NCBI RefSeq assembly: GCF_040869045.1
Contig: NC_090322.1
Span: forward strand, 175,474,672 to 175,538,671
Direction of reading: 5' to 3'
From: Eurosta solidaginis
Lineage: Eukaryota > Arthropoda > Insecta > Diptera > Tephritidae
Length of the DNA stretch: 64,000 bases
Part shown: piece after piece, positions 50,101-58,491 of the stretch
Position numbering within the stretch: position 1 is the first letter of the stretch
Layout: each line of letters opens with the position of its first letter
Made by a program: the position numbers and the translations under genes
Notes under the pieces: model-generated
What the model was told of the DNA's origin: nothing
Seen by the model: only the letters and a program-made list of their open reading frames with translations
Database searches by the model: none

Positions 50101-53100
50101 TGCAAGACCATGTTTTCCGATAATGGCACGAATTTCGTCGGAGCCGAGAAGGAGCTTCGTGTCTTACTTACTTACTTAATTGGCGCTTAACCGTCTAAAC
50201 GGTTATGGCCGTCCAACAAGGCGCGCCAGTCGCTCCTTCGCTCCGCCAACCGGCGCCAATTGGTCACACCAAGGGAGTTTAAATCGTTTTCCACCTGGTC
50301 CTTCCAACGGAGTGGGGGCCGCCCTCTACCTCTGCTTCCATAGGCGGGTTCCGATAGAAACACTTTCTTGGCCGGAGCATCATCTTTCATTCGCAGCTTC
50401 GTGTCATGTACGAAAAATGTATGGAAGACGATACGCTGCAGAATTTCTTCGCTGATTCGAACATAGAATGGCGCTTCAATCCACCGACCGCGCCTCACAT
50501 GGGTGGATACTGGGAAACCGGTATAAAACGGATCAAGTACCATCTGAAACGCGTTTTAGGTGAAACCCTCTTGTCTTACGAGGAATTCAGCACTATATTA
50601 ACGGAAGTGGAAGCTTGCGTAAACTCCCGTCCATTGTGCGAGGTTTCTACGAATGCACTCGACCTCGAAGCTCTAACACCGGGGCACTTTATTATCGGCG
50701 AACCGCTTAAGTCTATCCCGGAACCTGAGAGTCAAGGGTTCCGGGGAAATCTCCGGCAACGGTGGCAGTTGATATCATCCATAATACAGCATTTCTGGCG
50801 TCGTTGGAGAGACGAGTATCTCGTGAGTTTACAACGCCGCACCAAGTGGTTTAGACCGACGCGTAACTTTGAAGATGGATGTGTTGTGGCTGTATTCGAC
50901 GAACCTACCCCTCTCAAAAAGTGGACACTACCGAGGGTAGTTCGATGTCATCCGGGAGCTGACGGTCGCACAAGGGTCGTCACGGTAAAGACTCCTAATG
51001 GCGAATTCAAACGGCCGATTACGTAAATATGCCTTCTACCTACGAAAGGTGATTTATTTTGCGAGAACGAAGAATCATGAAGACACATTTTTTAACCATG
51101 TTAAAATTGCTCACATTTTTTATATTTTAAATATTTTTTTTTTTTTGTTAACAGTCGAATCTGAACATAATAATCTAATTCTGTTAAACCTTTTTTTATA
51201 TGATTAAATTCTGTTAAGTTTATTTTTCTATTTTGTAAACATAAGAAATGTAAAATCAAATGTAATTTAAAGTTGAACGTATTATACGTAAAGTTGGACG
51301 TATTATACGTATGTATATAGTTCAAAGGCGGCGGTATGTTGAGTTCGAATTTTCAACCATAAGACATATTTATTTATTATTACAAGGGTTAATGCAAAAT
51401 CATGCCATCCTGTATGTATTGACATTTGCATTATCTCTATTCCTTTTGTTCACAATTCTTTTTCTTACATTCTGGCATACAGTCCACTTTTCTTATATAT
51501 ACCGCTCGCTATCGAATAATTGCTTTTGCTAATACTTGCCAATATTTTTGAGTACCTTAATTTTAATTAATAAAGTTATTTGTTGTTAAGAATTAAAGTA
51601 TTCTCGCAACCACCGCATCAGAGCAGCAGAAGCATTTCTAGCCGTACTGACAACCCGCTACAGGTATTAGCCGCAAAAGGTGAATCTACAAGAGAAGGTA
51701 ATAATACGCATCATCCTGAGTTGTTTGCCTCGTTTATGTTCATTTCAGAGCCTTTCCTAACCATTTTGATCAAATTCAACTCCCGTACCTTTGAGGTTAT
51801 CAACAGGCATATTATCCTGGAGGAATTTCACTGTTGTCGCATGGCATAAACTTGGCAGCGGAAGACACTGCAATAGTTAAAAAGCTGGACAGATTAGCTA
51901 CTATTGAGTCTTTAGTGTGGATTGTAAATTCCCTATCACCGTTTAAGCTCTCCCCCTTTTCCTTCCTAGAAGGGTATTTTATATTAGTAAAAAATTAGTA
52001 AAAAACTGACAGTCCATGTCAGACGATAACTGAGTTTCAATGCCGTTTACTTTTCCCGTTTCCATATATTCTAAAATCGTTTCGTGCCTTTAGCTGGCTG
52101 ATTCGCACACAATGTTTGCTCTCAGATAGAGAGCCTTTTTTGGGTTCAAATATCCTACAAATTCTGAGATAGGGCATTTTTGAAAAGTATTATGAGTTAG
52201 GGTATTCTAGAACTGGCAGCTGGGATAAGGTGCTGTTCTCTTTAGCAGTCGAAAGGTAGCCTTTTCTAGTGTGATATATGGGCCGATTACGTTAAACAAA
52301 ACTAGTCTTTGCATTTCCTCCTTTTCCTAGATGCAATACATCCTAAGGCACAACTCAAGCGGGCCGTATGCATTTACTGGCAAATTGAAACGTAAAGAAA
52401 TTCACAACGCGATCTCCCTTCATCCCATCAAGCAAGCGCCCTTAATGTATCGTCTACATTCATTCGTACAGGTACGCTGTGTTACTTCTAACTGTACATT
52501 AACACCATTTTATTGAGATCTAACCAATATTTTCTATTTGAAGGGCCTCAAAGCAGAGGAAATGCGGCAAGAATCTCTCGAGCTGCATCGTGATATAAAA
52601 CGCATGGCAAACTTTTTAGAAATACCTAGTGATAGTAGGTATTTAGTGCCTGGAATCGAATTAATACCCGAAAAGACAAATAGTGAACAGCACTATGAGG
52701 ACCACAGTATTTTGGGTAAGTTTCGACCTAATCTATATTCTTACGTATCTCGTAGCATTCGTAAATGCTTCCTCATCCTATAGGCATTAGTCCCGATTTG
52801 AAGAAATTTACACCCACATCAACAGCCGAGCTTCTTGAATGGTCCTTCATTGCACGTAGCCTTTACTCAAGTGAAAATGCAAACCCGAAGCATAAAATCG
52901 ATTCGGCGCTGCGTGAGGGTCTTGAAGATGTCATAACCGAGGTGATGGAGAATATAAACAATTATTCCCGGCAAAGAGGACGCGTTATTGAATTCCGTGA
53001 GCTACTTTATGGTTATAACAGGTTAAATTCATTGCATGGACAAGATTTGATACTGGACTTATTGTTAATCTATAAAAGATATCGAGGCAAAAAGATGACA

Positions 53101-56100
53101 GTACCGGTGCGTCGGCATTTGTATGTGCAGCGTGCTTTTACGGGTACTTTTGTTAAAGAGTTTGATGAGGATTTCTACAATGTTACTCTGCAAAAAAGTA
53201 AGTTCATAAAATTAGTTATAGCGTAGCAAAGATACTGGCTCAGAGAGTCAAGTCAAAATAATTATGATTGGTTTGTTTTTGAAGATTAGCGCTGCAATGA
53301 AAAACGTCGATAATTTAAATTTATCCATCCCCTTCAGCCTAAATTCGCGACCAGCTCCCGAGACCTGCTAACTTTCTGTTTTGCGAAGCTCTCGAAGAAA
53401 GATTATCCATGGAATTTTTTCTATTTTCCAGAAGTTTGCAGCGTGACAGAATTCATTGTGCTACAGTCCCATTCAAGCTGCATCGACATCAATATTATCG
53501 CAGTTAATCTATTTATCTTTCTTGTAGCCGCCTTCAGAAAGACGGAGAGTGTGAGCAACTTAGACCTCTCCAACACATAGCCTCGTTCAAGCAGTGTTGA
53601 GTGATATGATTCTTTATACGCTCCAAATGCCCAAAATCTTTCCCCTGAAACTCTAAAAAGCGACGCATGGAGGAAAAGCTAGTTCTCTATCTCGTTCTCC
53701 TGCGAATTACAGTAGATGATGCTCACATTAAAGAAACGGTACGTGGGCTCTACATGCATTTGGCTCCAGCTTCGAGATACTTAGCCAGGCTCGATGTCAG
53801 TGTTGTCTTAAGGATGCGAAAATCTACTTAAATGTCAGCAGAGATGCTTATCACTAATTTGGCACAACCCGCCTCGTGAGCGAAAACTAAAAAGCGAAAT
53901 ACCTGAATATTCTTGTCCTCCCTCCACTTGCATCTCCAACTCAGTGGAGGTCGCTCTGTTTTCAATTATGGGTGCCGATAAGAATACTTTCTGAGCCGAA
54001 GCGTCTTCATACATTCGAATAACATGACCTAGCTATCGATGCCTTTGGGCTTTTATTCGTTGCACTATGAGCATATCAGCGTAGAGCTCGTACAGCTCGA
54101 CATAAAAACTTCACCGTCGGCATCACATACAAAACCGAAAATCTCCGGAAAACTGTTCTCTGGAACACACCAAGCACCATCCCATCCTCTTCTAGCCATA
54201 CATCAGGGCAGGTATGATGAGATAAGTCCAAAGTAACACTTGTTGGCAAGTGCTTTCAAAAGAAGAAATTGATATCTAGGCTGACTTTGTTTTCTCTCGT
54301 TCATCTAACACAGCTGGGGTTGGGGTTGGACACTCATCGAGCACTACTCTATAAACACTCCAGTCACCATAGAGAGGTGCACCATTGGAGACCCAGGAAG
54401 TACAGTCCAACGCTTGCCGTGGGGACTACCCATGTAGAAATAGCAAGCGGTATTTTCATATCATTCCTTTCTAGTCAGTTCGCCGGAGTGATCGTGCAGT
54501 GTCATCCTCGGCTCAACTGCAATTTGTCGGGCTTTTTTGGTTGAGCTGAAAATTTAAATAGGCCTCAAGGTTGGCTTTGTTGTTGTTGTTGTAGCAGTGC
54601 TTTGCCCCACGTAATAGCTGCGGCTTTGTGTTTCCTTCTGGCGTTTTGGCGGAGTTGGGAGATGCAATGCTTCCCTGACCTGTTTTTGCAGTCCTAACAG
54701 GAATCAGTGTAAAAAATAGTTTTGAAATACATATTGCTTATTTTGTGCCTGGCGTGGTGCCATTTAAAAACCAAATTGCTATTGATTTTGTGCCTGGCGT
54801 GGTGCCATTTAAAAACCAAAAAAATAACATTTCGAGAAATAACGGAATTTAAATATTATTGAATAACGGAGCTACTGGGAATAACAGAGATATTGTGAAT
54901 AACGAAGGAACATGTGAAATGAAACGACAATCTAGAAAGACCATTTTGATTTTGTACCTGGCGCTATGGTCATAGAATCCTACCATTAATCCCGAAACCC
55001 GAAATAAGGTATTTTCATATTCCCACTAATAGCTTCACCCTCTTGAACTAGAACATGAGACAAGTTAAATAAGTATTCTCGTGAAGGTGGCCGTGTTATG
55101 GTGTAGCTGGTCTCAAGTGTGTAAAGCATCTCCCCACGAATGTATTAGACTAACATTACACTGTGAATATATATTGTAACGAATTTAGGGAAATTGCGCT
55201 TGTTTGACACCTTCTTTTACTGTTAGAGTCGCTAAACTGTTGAATAAATCACTCCAATATTCCGTATTGCAAACTGGTCTTTATTTAGCTTACTTTGGGA
55301 GTAGTACTTCATAATTATACTTCACAACCAATAGCGTGCTTAAATCAAAACTGATTACTGATTCCTCAGCTTGCGCTGCTTTTATACTCTCTGTTGCCTC
55401 GTCTGCATATTTCTCCAAAGGTCTAGACGTTTCACCTTCTAGAATCTCCTGCTTGGTACATGTATATTTGTAGTTTGTGCATTTCTCATAGTCATATGCG
55501 TGTGTATGTGTGAGCAACTACTTCGGCTGATGACCACATGTGTGTGTGTGAGAGATCTCTTCGTTAGCTTGTACAAAAGTGTTGCTAGCTTTAATGTGTA
55601 CATGTATATACGAGTGGCTGCTTCATGTTTTTATTGTTGCGTGATTACTTACTAACTAACAGCTTAGTGATGTCAACATTCGCCACAATATATCAGTATT
55701 TCTTTCTTCTTATATCAGGTTTCTTCAAACACATTCTCCGCACTGGCATGGAACGAATATCCCGACACCTTACATTGCCAGGCTTACCAGCAGCCAATGA
55801 TCTCTTCGACAGTACGACTGAAAATGCAAGAATTGTATTTGTACTACCCATCGCCGACCGTTATGCTACATTTAAACGTTTCATGGAAACCTACGAACGA
55901 GTAGCAATTAAGCAGGATACCAAATGCGACTTGCTTGTAGTAATCTTTGGTGACATATCAAATGTGCAAGGCCACTTACAACTGCTACTCGAACTGCGGC
56001 AACGTCACATTTACCAACACATCAATTATATACAACGAAATGAAGAATTTTCAAGGGGCGTGGCATTAGATGTAGCCGCACGTTCATCGTACATACAAAA

Positions 56101-56731
56101 TGGTGATATAATCCTTTTTATTGATGTGGATATGGTATTCGAATTGGAAACTTTACAACGTATACGACTCAACACTTTGCAAGGGCGTCAAGTATATTTG
56201 CCAATTGTATTTAGCCAATATGATCCAAAGAGACGAAGTGAACGTGACAAAGAAACCACCGTGGAAGCATTTACACCAGCGGAGGAGATCAGCAATGAAT
56301 CTGGTTATTTTCGTCAGTTTGGTTATGGCATTTGTGCTATTTACAAATCGGATATACTTGATAAGGATATAAATGGCTTTGATAAAGATATCACCGGATG
56401 GGGTTTGGAAGATGTAAAGTTTTTAGATAAAATTGTTAAAGTTGGTAATCGTCGAAATGATTTTCTAGTCAATACTGCCGAAGTACCGAGACAGTATAAT
56501 GATGCAGCACAAAATATGAGACGTTTAAGTATATTCCGCGCACCAGATCCTACTTTGGTGCATATGTTCCATGATATTAGTTGTGATGTCAAGCTTGATG
56601 CTCCACAGTACAATATGTGTTTAGGAACGAAGGCAAACTCATTGGGGAGTACACGTTTAATGGAGGAATTATTTTATAATAATCAAGAGAACATTAATTT
56701 CATTATAGATTTTAATAGGAAACGGAGCTGA
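37643..56731 (+). CDS. Chsy: Chondroitin sulfate synthase, seven coding exons
   Basis: This type II Golgi membrane enzyme polymerises the GlcA-GalNAc disaccharides of chondroitin. The exons are 37643-38187, 38262-38375, 38442-38554, 52331-52471, 52544-52715, 52784-53197 and 55719-56731. All introns are GT-AG. Ignoring one extra T at 37955-37960, the sum is 837 codons including the stop (836 residues; human CHSY1 is about 800). A signal anchor spans residues about 12-30. The N-terminal GT31-type domain has the DDD metal site at 156-158 and THEDVEVG at 234-241. The C-terminal GT7/CHGN domain has DVD at 635-637 and GWGLEDV at 726-732. An in-frame TGA at 37610 supports the chosen start, although Met3 is an alternative. 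Intron 3 (13.8 kb) and intron 6 (2.5 kb) are filled by transposons. The family call is very secure. Whether this allele is functional depends on the T-run. Confidence 0.92.
38262..38375 (+). CDS. Chsy: Chsy exon 2
   Basis: It follows a 74-bp intron ending TATTTACAG. It encodes residues 182-219, including ENFCMGGPGVILSSETLRR, a block conserved in GT31 transferases. The donor is AGAG|GTGAAC. Confidence 0.9.
38442..38554 (+). CDS. Chsy: Chsy exon 3
   Basis: It follows a 66-bp intron ending TTTTTTGTAG. It encodes VAPHIPTCL and the THEDVEVGRCV motif, then PCTWNYE. It ends GAG|GTAATT, which opens the 13.8-kb intron 3. Confidence 0.9.
38857..40469 (-). repeat. Long non-coding repeat (minus orientation) in intron 3
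   Basis: It matches 28460-30128 along its length, with small deletions. It has the same CTCAGCTGAG end at the left and a GTGCGGTTACACCCGAAC end at the right, where the hairpin is weakened by one base. Confidence 0.85.
40656..41000 (+). other. Unrecognised 114-codon ORF within intron 3
   Basis: It has an ATG start, a normal stop and no internal repeats. The translation is rich in Pro, Lys and Arg (FTRSPCKNPFHSLRLPKPRL), with no domain that I recognise. It sits just before a solo LTR and has no splice context. It may be chance or the residue of a decayed gene, and I do not claim that it is expressed. Confidence 0.15.
41011..41497 (+). mobile_element. Solo LTR, copy d (in Chsy intron 3)
   Basis: It reads TGTGACGAATATTGGC to AAATTCGTTACA with perfect atat flanks. 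GAGTATAAAAGCAGCG and TCTAATAAAGACC are both present, that is, a TATA box and a poly(A) signal. It lies in the gene's sense orientation. Confidence 0.8.
41972..42681 (+). mobile_element. Solo LTR, copy e, long subfamily
   Basis: It reads TGTCACGGATATTACC to AAATTCGTTACA within a (TA)n tract, so the atat duplication is uninformative. It shares its extra 150-200 bp with copy b. It contains TTTTAATAAAGGCC near the end. Confidence 0.75.
42726..43070 (+). repeat. SINE-type repeat with tRNA-like core, second copy
   Basis: It contains GGGGATTGCCCTTATTGC, then TTATTTAACAATTTGGG, then a tRNA-like segment (B box inverse GATTTGAACCC at about 42909, A box inverse CGCATTCAGCC at about 42950). The blocks are those of 11777-15735 but in a different order. 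It is not interrupted by a hAT and so shows the unoccupied target. Confidence 0.65.
43078..43306. mobile_element. MITE, inverted copy of 18731-18960
   Basis: The ends are AAAGCTGGAGACATTGGTGC and GGCACCAATGACTCCGGCTT. The core matches the other copy in reverse. It lies directly next to the SINE-type repeat. Confidence 0.8.
43307..44990. other. Intron sequence without recognisable gene
   Basis: No conserved domain was seen. A TTGTTGTTGTTG run lies at 44868-44880. An open stretch at 44572-44856 has no family signature. Confidence 0.45.
44996..45391 (+). repeat. BEL 5' LTR
   Basis: It runs from TGTTGAGTTCGAATTTTC to CCGCATCA. It differs from the 3' LTR by a few substitutions and an extra block of about 20 bp near 45257-45276. 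A poly(A) signal, AATAAA, lies at 45228-45233. Confidence 0.9.
45645..47040 (+). pseudogene. BEL gag, frameshifted
   Basis: It starts MSTFVKTRDSALNAIKRYM. A frame change near 45885 leads to PTFAGDSTEWIAFYDTF, the retrotransposon capsid-like block. A second change near 46240 is followed by the capsid C-terminus. Cysteine-histidine knuckles end the protein (CLYCNASHRIYAC, CLNCLRPGHFKDRC, CRICHQRHHTLLH), typical of BEL/Pao nucleocapsid. At least two frameshifts interrupt it. Confidence 0.85.
47034..51026 (+). pseudogene. BEL pol: protease, RT, RNase H, integrase, disrupted
   Basis: Domains in order: aspartic protease with DSGSHATFV (about 47064); reverse transcriptase from about 47750, with VVFNAS and the catalytic FYMDDL (about 48250-48267); RNase H with FTDASERAY (about 48775); integrase zinc region with HAGP and CVKC (about 49730-49830); integrase core with DFAGP, DNGTNF and GYWE; C-terminal region to 51026. 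Defects are a frameshift near 47040 between gag and pol, one near 47990 inside the RT, a TGA at 49831-49833, and a 231-bp insertion at 50164-50394 in the integrase core. The frame after the insertion is accounted for by the insertion plus its duplication. Confidence 0.88.
50164..50394 (-). mobile_element. Non-LTR retrotransposon 3' fragment inside the BEL integrase
   Basis: It is flanked by the 11-bp duplication AGCTTCGTGTC at 50153-50163 and 50395-50405. On the minus strand it encodes RGRGRPPLRWKDQVENDLN and NWRRLAERRSDWR, the C-terminal tail seen in many non-LTR pol proteins, then a stop and an AAGTAAGTAA tail. It is a heavily 5'-truncated insertion. Confidence 0.85.
51318..51336 (+). promoter_or_regulatory. 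Possible polypurine tract before the 3' LTR
   Basis: A purine-rich AAAGGCGGCGG stretch lies a few bases before the LTR start TGTTGAG, at the position expected for priming plus-strand synthesis. Confidence 0.45.
51337..51713 (+). repeat. BEL 3' LTR
   Basis: It is 377 bp from TGTTGAG to ACGCATCA, followed by TCCTG. The poly(A) signal AATAAA is at 51569-51574. It lacks the roughly 20-bp block present in the 5' LTR. Confidence 0.9.
51719..52330 (+). other. End of Chsy intron 3, no gene
   Basis: No repeat or motif was recognised. A pyrimidine-rich TTTCCTCCTTTTCCTAG forms the exon 4 acceptor. Confidence 0.5.
52331..52471 (+). CDS. Chsy: Chsy exon 4
   Basis: It contains 47 codons in phase 0, reading MQYILRHNSSG through IHNAISLHPIKQAPLMYRLH, a block aligned with human CHSY1 IHQAITLHP and YRLHS. 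The donor is CAG|GTACGC. Confidence 0.9.
52544..52715 (+). CDS. Chsy: Chsy exon 5
   Basis: The acceptor is CTATTTGAAG, an AAG and so weaker than CAG or TAG. The exon encodes GLKAEEMRQESLELHRDIKR and an acidic segment to SILG. It ends TTGG|GTAAGT with a strong donor. Confidence 0.85.
52784..53197 (+). CDS. Chsy: Chsy exon 6
   Basis: It follows a 68-bp intron ending CATCCTATAG. It encodes ISPDLKKFTP, the LLEWSF block, DSALREGLEDVITEVMENIN, LYGYNRLN and KKMTVPVRRHLYVQ, all linker blocks conserved in chondroitin synthases. The donor is AAAAAA|GTAAGT. Confidence 0.92.
53890..54225 (-). pseudogene. Non-LTR pol tail fragment in Chsy intron 6
   Basis: The minus strand reads ELYELYADMLIVQRIKAQRH, a stop, then LGHVIRMYEDASAQKVFLSA. 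This is the C-terminal region of non-LTR pol, the same tail family as 50164-50394. One stop and loss of frame show decay. Confidence 0.6.
54736..54825 (+). repeat. Short tandem duplication of about 48 bp
   Basis: The block TTGTGCCTGGCGTGGTGCCA plus TTTAAAAACCAAA occurs twice in a row (about 54743 and 54791), almost identical. A weaker third TTTGTACCTGGCG appears near 54953. Confidence 0.7.
55175..55687 (-). mobile_element. Solo LTR, copy f, next to the Chsy exon 7 acceptor
   Basis: The plus strand reads TGTAACGAATTTAGGG to ACATTCGCCACA, with atat on both sides. It is oriented opposite to the gene. Its right duplication ends at 55691, leaving only 27 bp to the AG of the exon 7 acceptor. Confidence 0.8.
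55719..56731 (+). CDS. Chsy: Chsy exon 7 (GalNAc-transferase domain and stop)
   Basis: The acceptor is TTTCTTTCTTCTTATATCAG. The exon encodes residues 500 (split Ser) to 836: NARIVFVLPIADRYATFKRF, the ILFIDVDMVFE metal site, YLPIVFSQYDPK, SGYFRQFGYGICAIYKSDIL and GWGLEDVKFLDK, ending NRKRS and TGA. The open frame extends upstream to an ATG at 55625 inside the solo LTR, but homology starts at the splice site. Confidence 0.93.
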
Positions 56732-56922
56732 AGTGAGTTTTGATAAGCTTCCAAAGGAGCCCATATGAAAGAGAGTTTTCTTAATTTCAGAGTTCCCAAA
56801 AGCTTTCATCAATCCTTGAATATCTATATTGAAAAATCTTTTTTGTCTGTCTCTGTTATAAGGCATTAGGTGGAAAGGGCCTATTATTAATTCCGTTAGG
56901 TTATTATGTACATTATACTGAT

Positions 56923-56928
56923 AATAAA
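56923..56928 (+). terminator. Candidate poly(A) signal AATAAA for Chsy
   Basis: It lies 192 bp after the stop codon. A second AATAAA at 57064-57069 is an alternative. Confidence 0.5.
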
Positions 56929-57364
56929 AAATCATTATACTAAGCGAATCCAGATCTGAGTGAAATAGATTAATAGCAATATGATAGCGGATACAATAAT
57001 AATTTCAAATAGAAATTTAATCAGTACATAGAGCATAAAGGGTACGGTAATGTATACTTGTAAAATAAAGGAAACATATATGTTGTATTGTACATATCGC
57101 ACACTAACTACAAAAGAGTCATAACTTAAAATTTTTCAAAATCTGTTTTTTCCATAAACCAATTCACATTACACATCTCTAAGTGCCCCTTAAATTTCGT
57201 TGTCATTATTTTCTTCTTTAACTGGAAAATTACCGTTATGCCAATTTTGGTGTTGATTGCATCGCTTGCGCTGTATCAACTAATGAGTACTATTTTTAGC
57301 TGTGTCAATGTGCTTAAAAACAAGTGAACAAATTTTTTACGCATAAAGGACTAATTAAATTTCC

Positions 57365-58080
57365 TTAAGGGCCAATTAATGGTGACTTATAACCATATCA
57401 CCATAACCAGATAAAACAGCTGATCCAACCTACCTTATGGAAATCAATGTAATCGATTAATGGTGCCATACCATAACGCTAAAGGGCGAATTAATGGTGA
57501 CTTATAACCATAAAGCCATAACCAGATAAAACAGCTGATCGAACCTATCTTATGGAAATCAATGTAATCGATTAATGGTGCCATACCATAACGCTAACTC
57601 GATTACATTGATTTCCATAAGGTACGTGTGATCAGCTGTTTTATCTGGTTATGGCTTTATGGTTATAAGTCACTATTAATTCGCCCTTAACGCCATAACC
57701 ATACCAAAGCCAACCAATTGGTTTTTGGTTTTTCGCCATATCCATAACCTATAAATATTTGAGTTGGTGAATTTATTAACTTTTTATAGATTTTATTCAT
57801 TGTTTTGGAAACGTTATGATGAAGAGACTTATTTTTTGTGCAATATGTTTGTAATTTTTGGCGTTTTCTTAATTTTTATGAAATTTTCATGATTTTTAGG
57901 TTAAGGCACCATTAATTGATCACATTGGAGATGGTTATGGATATGGGTATGGTTACGATTATGGCGTTAGGGTTAATGGCAGCATTAATCGATTACATTG
58001 ATTTCCATAAGGTAGGTTCGATCAGCTGTTTTATCTGGTTATGGTTTTATGGTTATAAGTCACCGTTTATTGGCCCTTAA
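57365..58080. mobile_element. Compound palindromic MITE
   Basis: The outer ends are TTAAGGGCCAATTAATGG and the inverse of ATTGGCCCTTAA, with arms matching over more than 100 bp. Inside, a unit of about 117 bp occurs twice in tandem (57365 and about 57484) and once inverted (about 57598-57692), then a core of about 220 bp follows before the right arm. The blocks ATCGATTAATGGTGCC, AAACAGCTGATC and CCAACCAATTGG relate it to the MITE at 18731-18960. No coding sequence is present. Confidence 0.75.
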
Positions 58081-58454
58081 AGCGTTTATTTTAAATTCTG
58101 ACTATCTTGTTGCAAAATAGTTTTAACTTTGTTGTGTATTAATTAAAATTGTGTCTTTTTATACGTAAATAGTAAGTAAATTTGCTTGTATTATTGTTAA
58201 ATGTGCCTTTTTTTATGAAATAATTGTCATATATAATTGTCATAAATAGTCATAATTCAAAATTGCTATATATTTCGTCCGTAAACAAATAATTACAAAA
58301 AAATTTCGTCAATTCATTTTATAATAAAGGTCTCCTTCTTTGTAAAACTGGATTTCAGTATAACATTACAGACGTTTTCACATAAGCCGTTTTTCTTCTC
58401 TCCTGAACATTTACATTTTTCAAGTTGTGACTCTTTTGTAGTTAGTGTGCGATA

Positions 58455-58491
58455 TCTTATATATAAAATTCTCGTATCACAGTGTTTGGGA
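58455..58491 (+). repeat. Helitron-like 5' leader, interrupted
   Basis: TCTTATATATAAAATTCTCG followed by TATCACAGTGTTTG is a leader typical of insect Helitrons. It continues after the next insertion as GAACTCCTTCGAAACGGCTC and GGTCGATTGAA (about 59422-59455). The 3' end was not found. Confidence 0.5.

Larger units (their letters stand above)
44996..51713 (+). mobile_element. BEL/Pao LTR retrotransposon, full length but broken
   Basis: Two LTRs of 396 and 377 bp, each TG...CA, are flanked by the 5-bp duplication TCCTG (44991-44995 and 51714-51718). The internal region encodes gag with three zinc knuckles and pol with protease, reverse transcriptase, RNase H and integrase, in that order. This order and the knuckles fit BEL/Pao. 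It sits in sense orientation in Chsy intron 3. Several frameshifts, one stop and a nested non-LTR fragment disable it. No envelope gene is seen. Confidence 0.9.
38555..52330 (+). other. Chsy: Chsy intron 3, expanded by transposons
   Basis: This 13,776-bp intron runs from GTAATT to TTTTCCTAG. It holds a long repeat, two solo LTRs, a SINE-type repeat, a MITE and a BEL/Pao element. The other short introns are 66-74 bp, which shows how much of this one is inserted DNA. Confidence 0.85.

Noticed and set aside
55625..55718. ATG at 55625 as the true start of a separate glycosyltransferase gene
   Set aside because: The first 21 codons fall in the solo LTR and the following ten in intron sequence, and a good acceptor joins exon 7 to exon 6 in frame with homologues.
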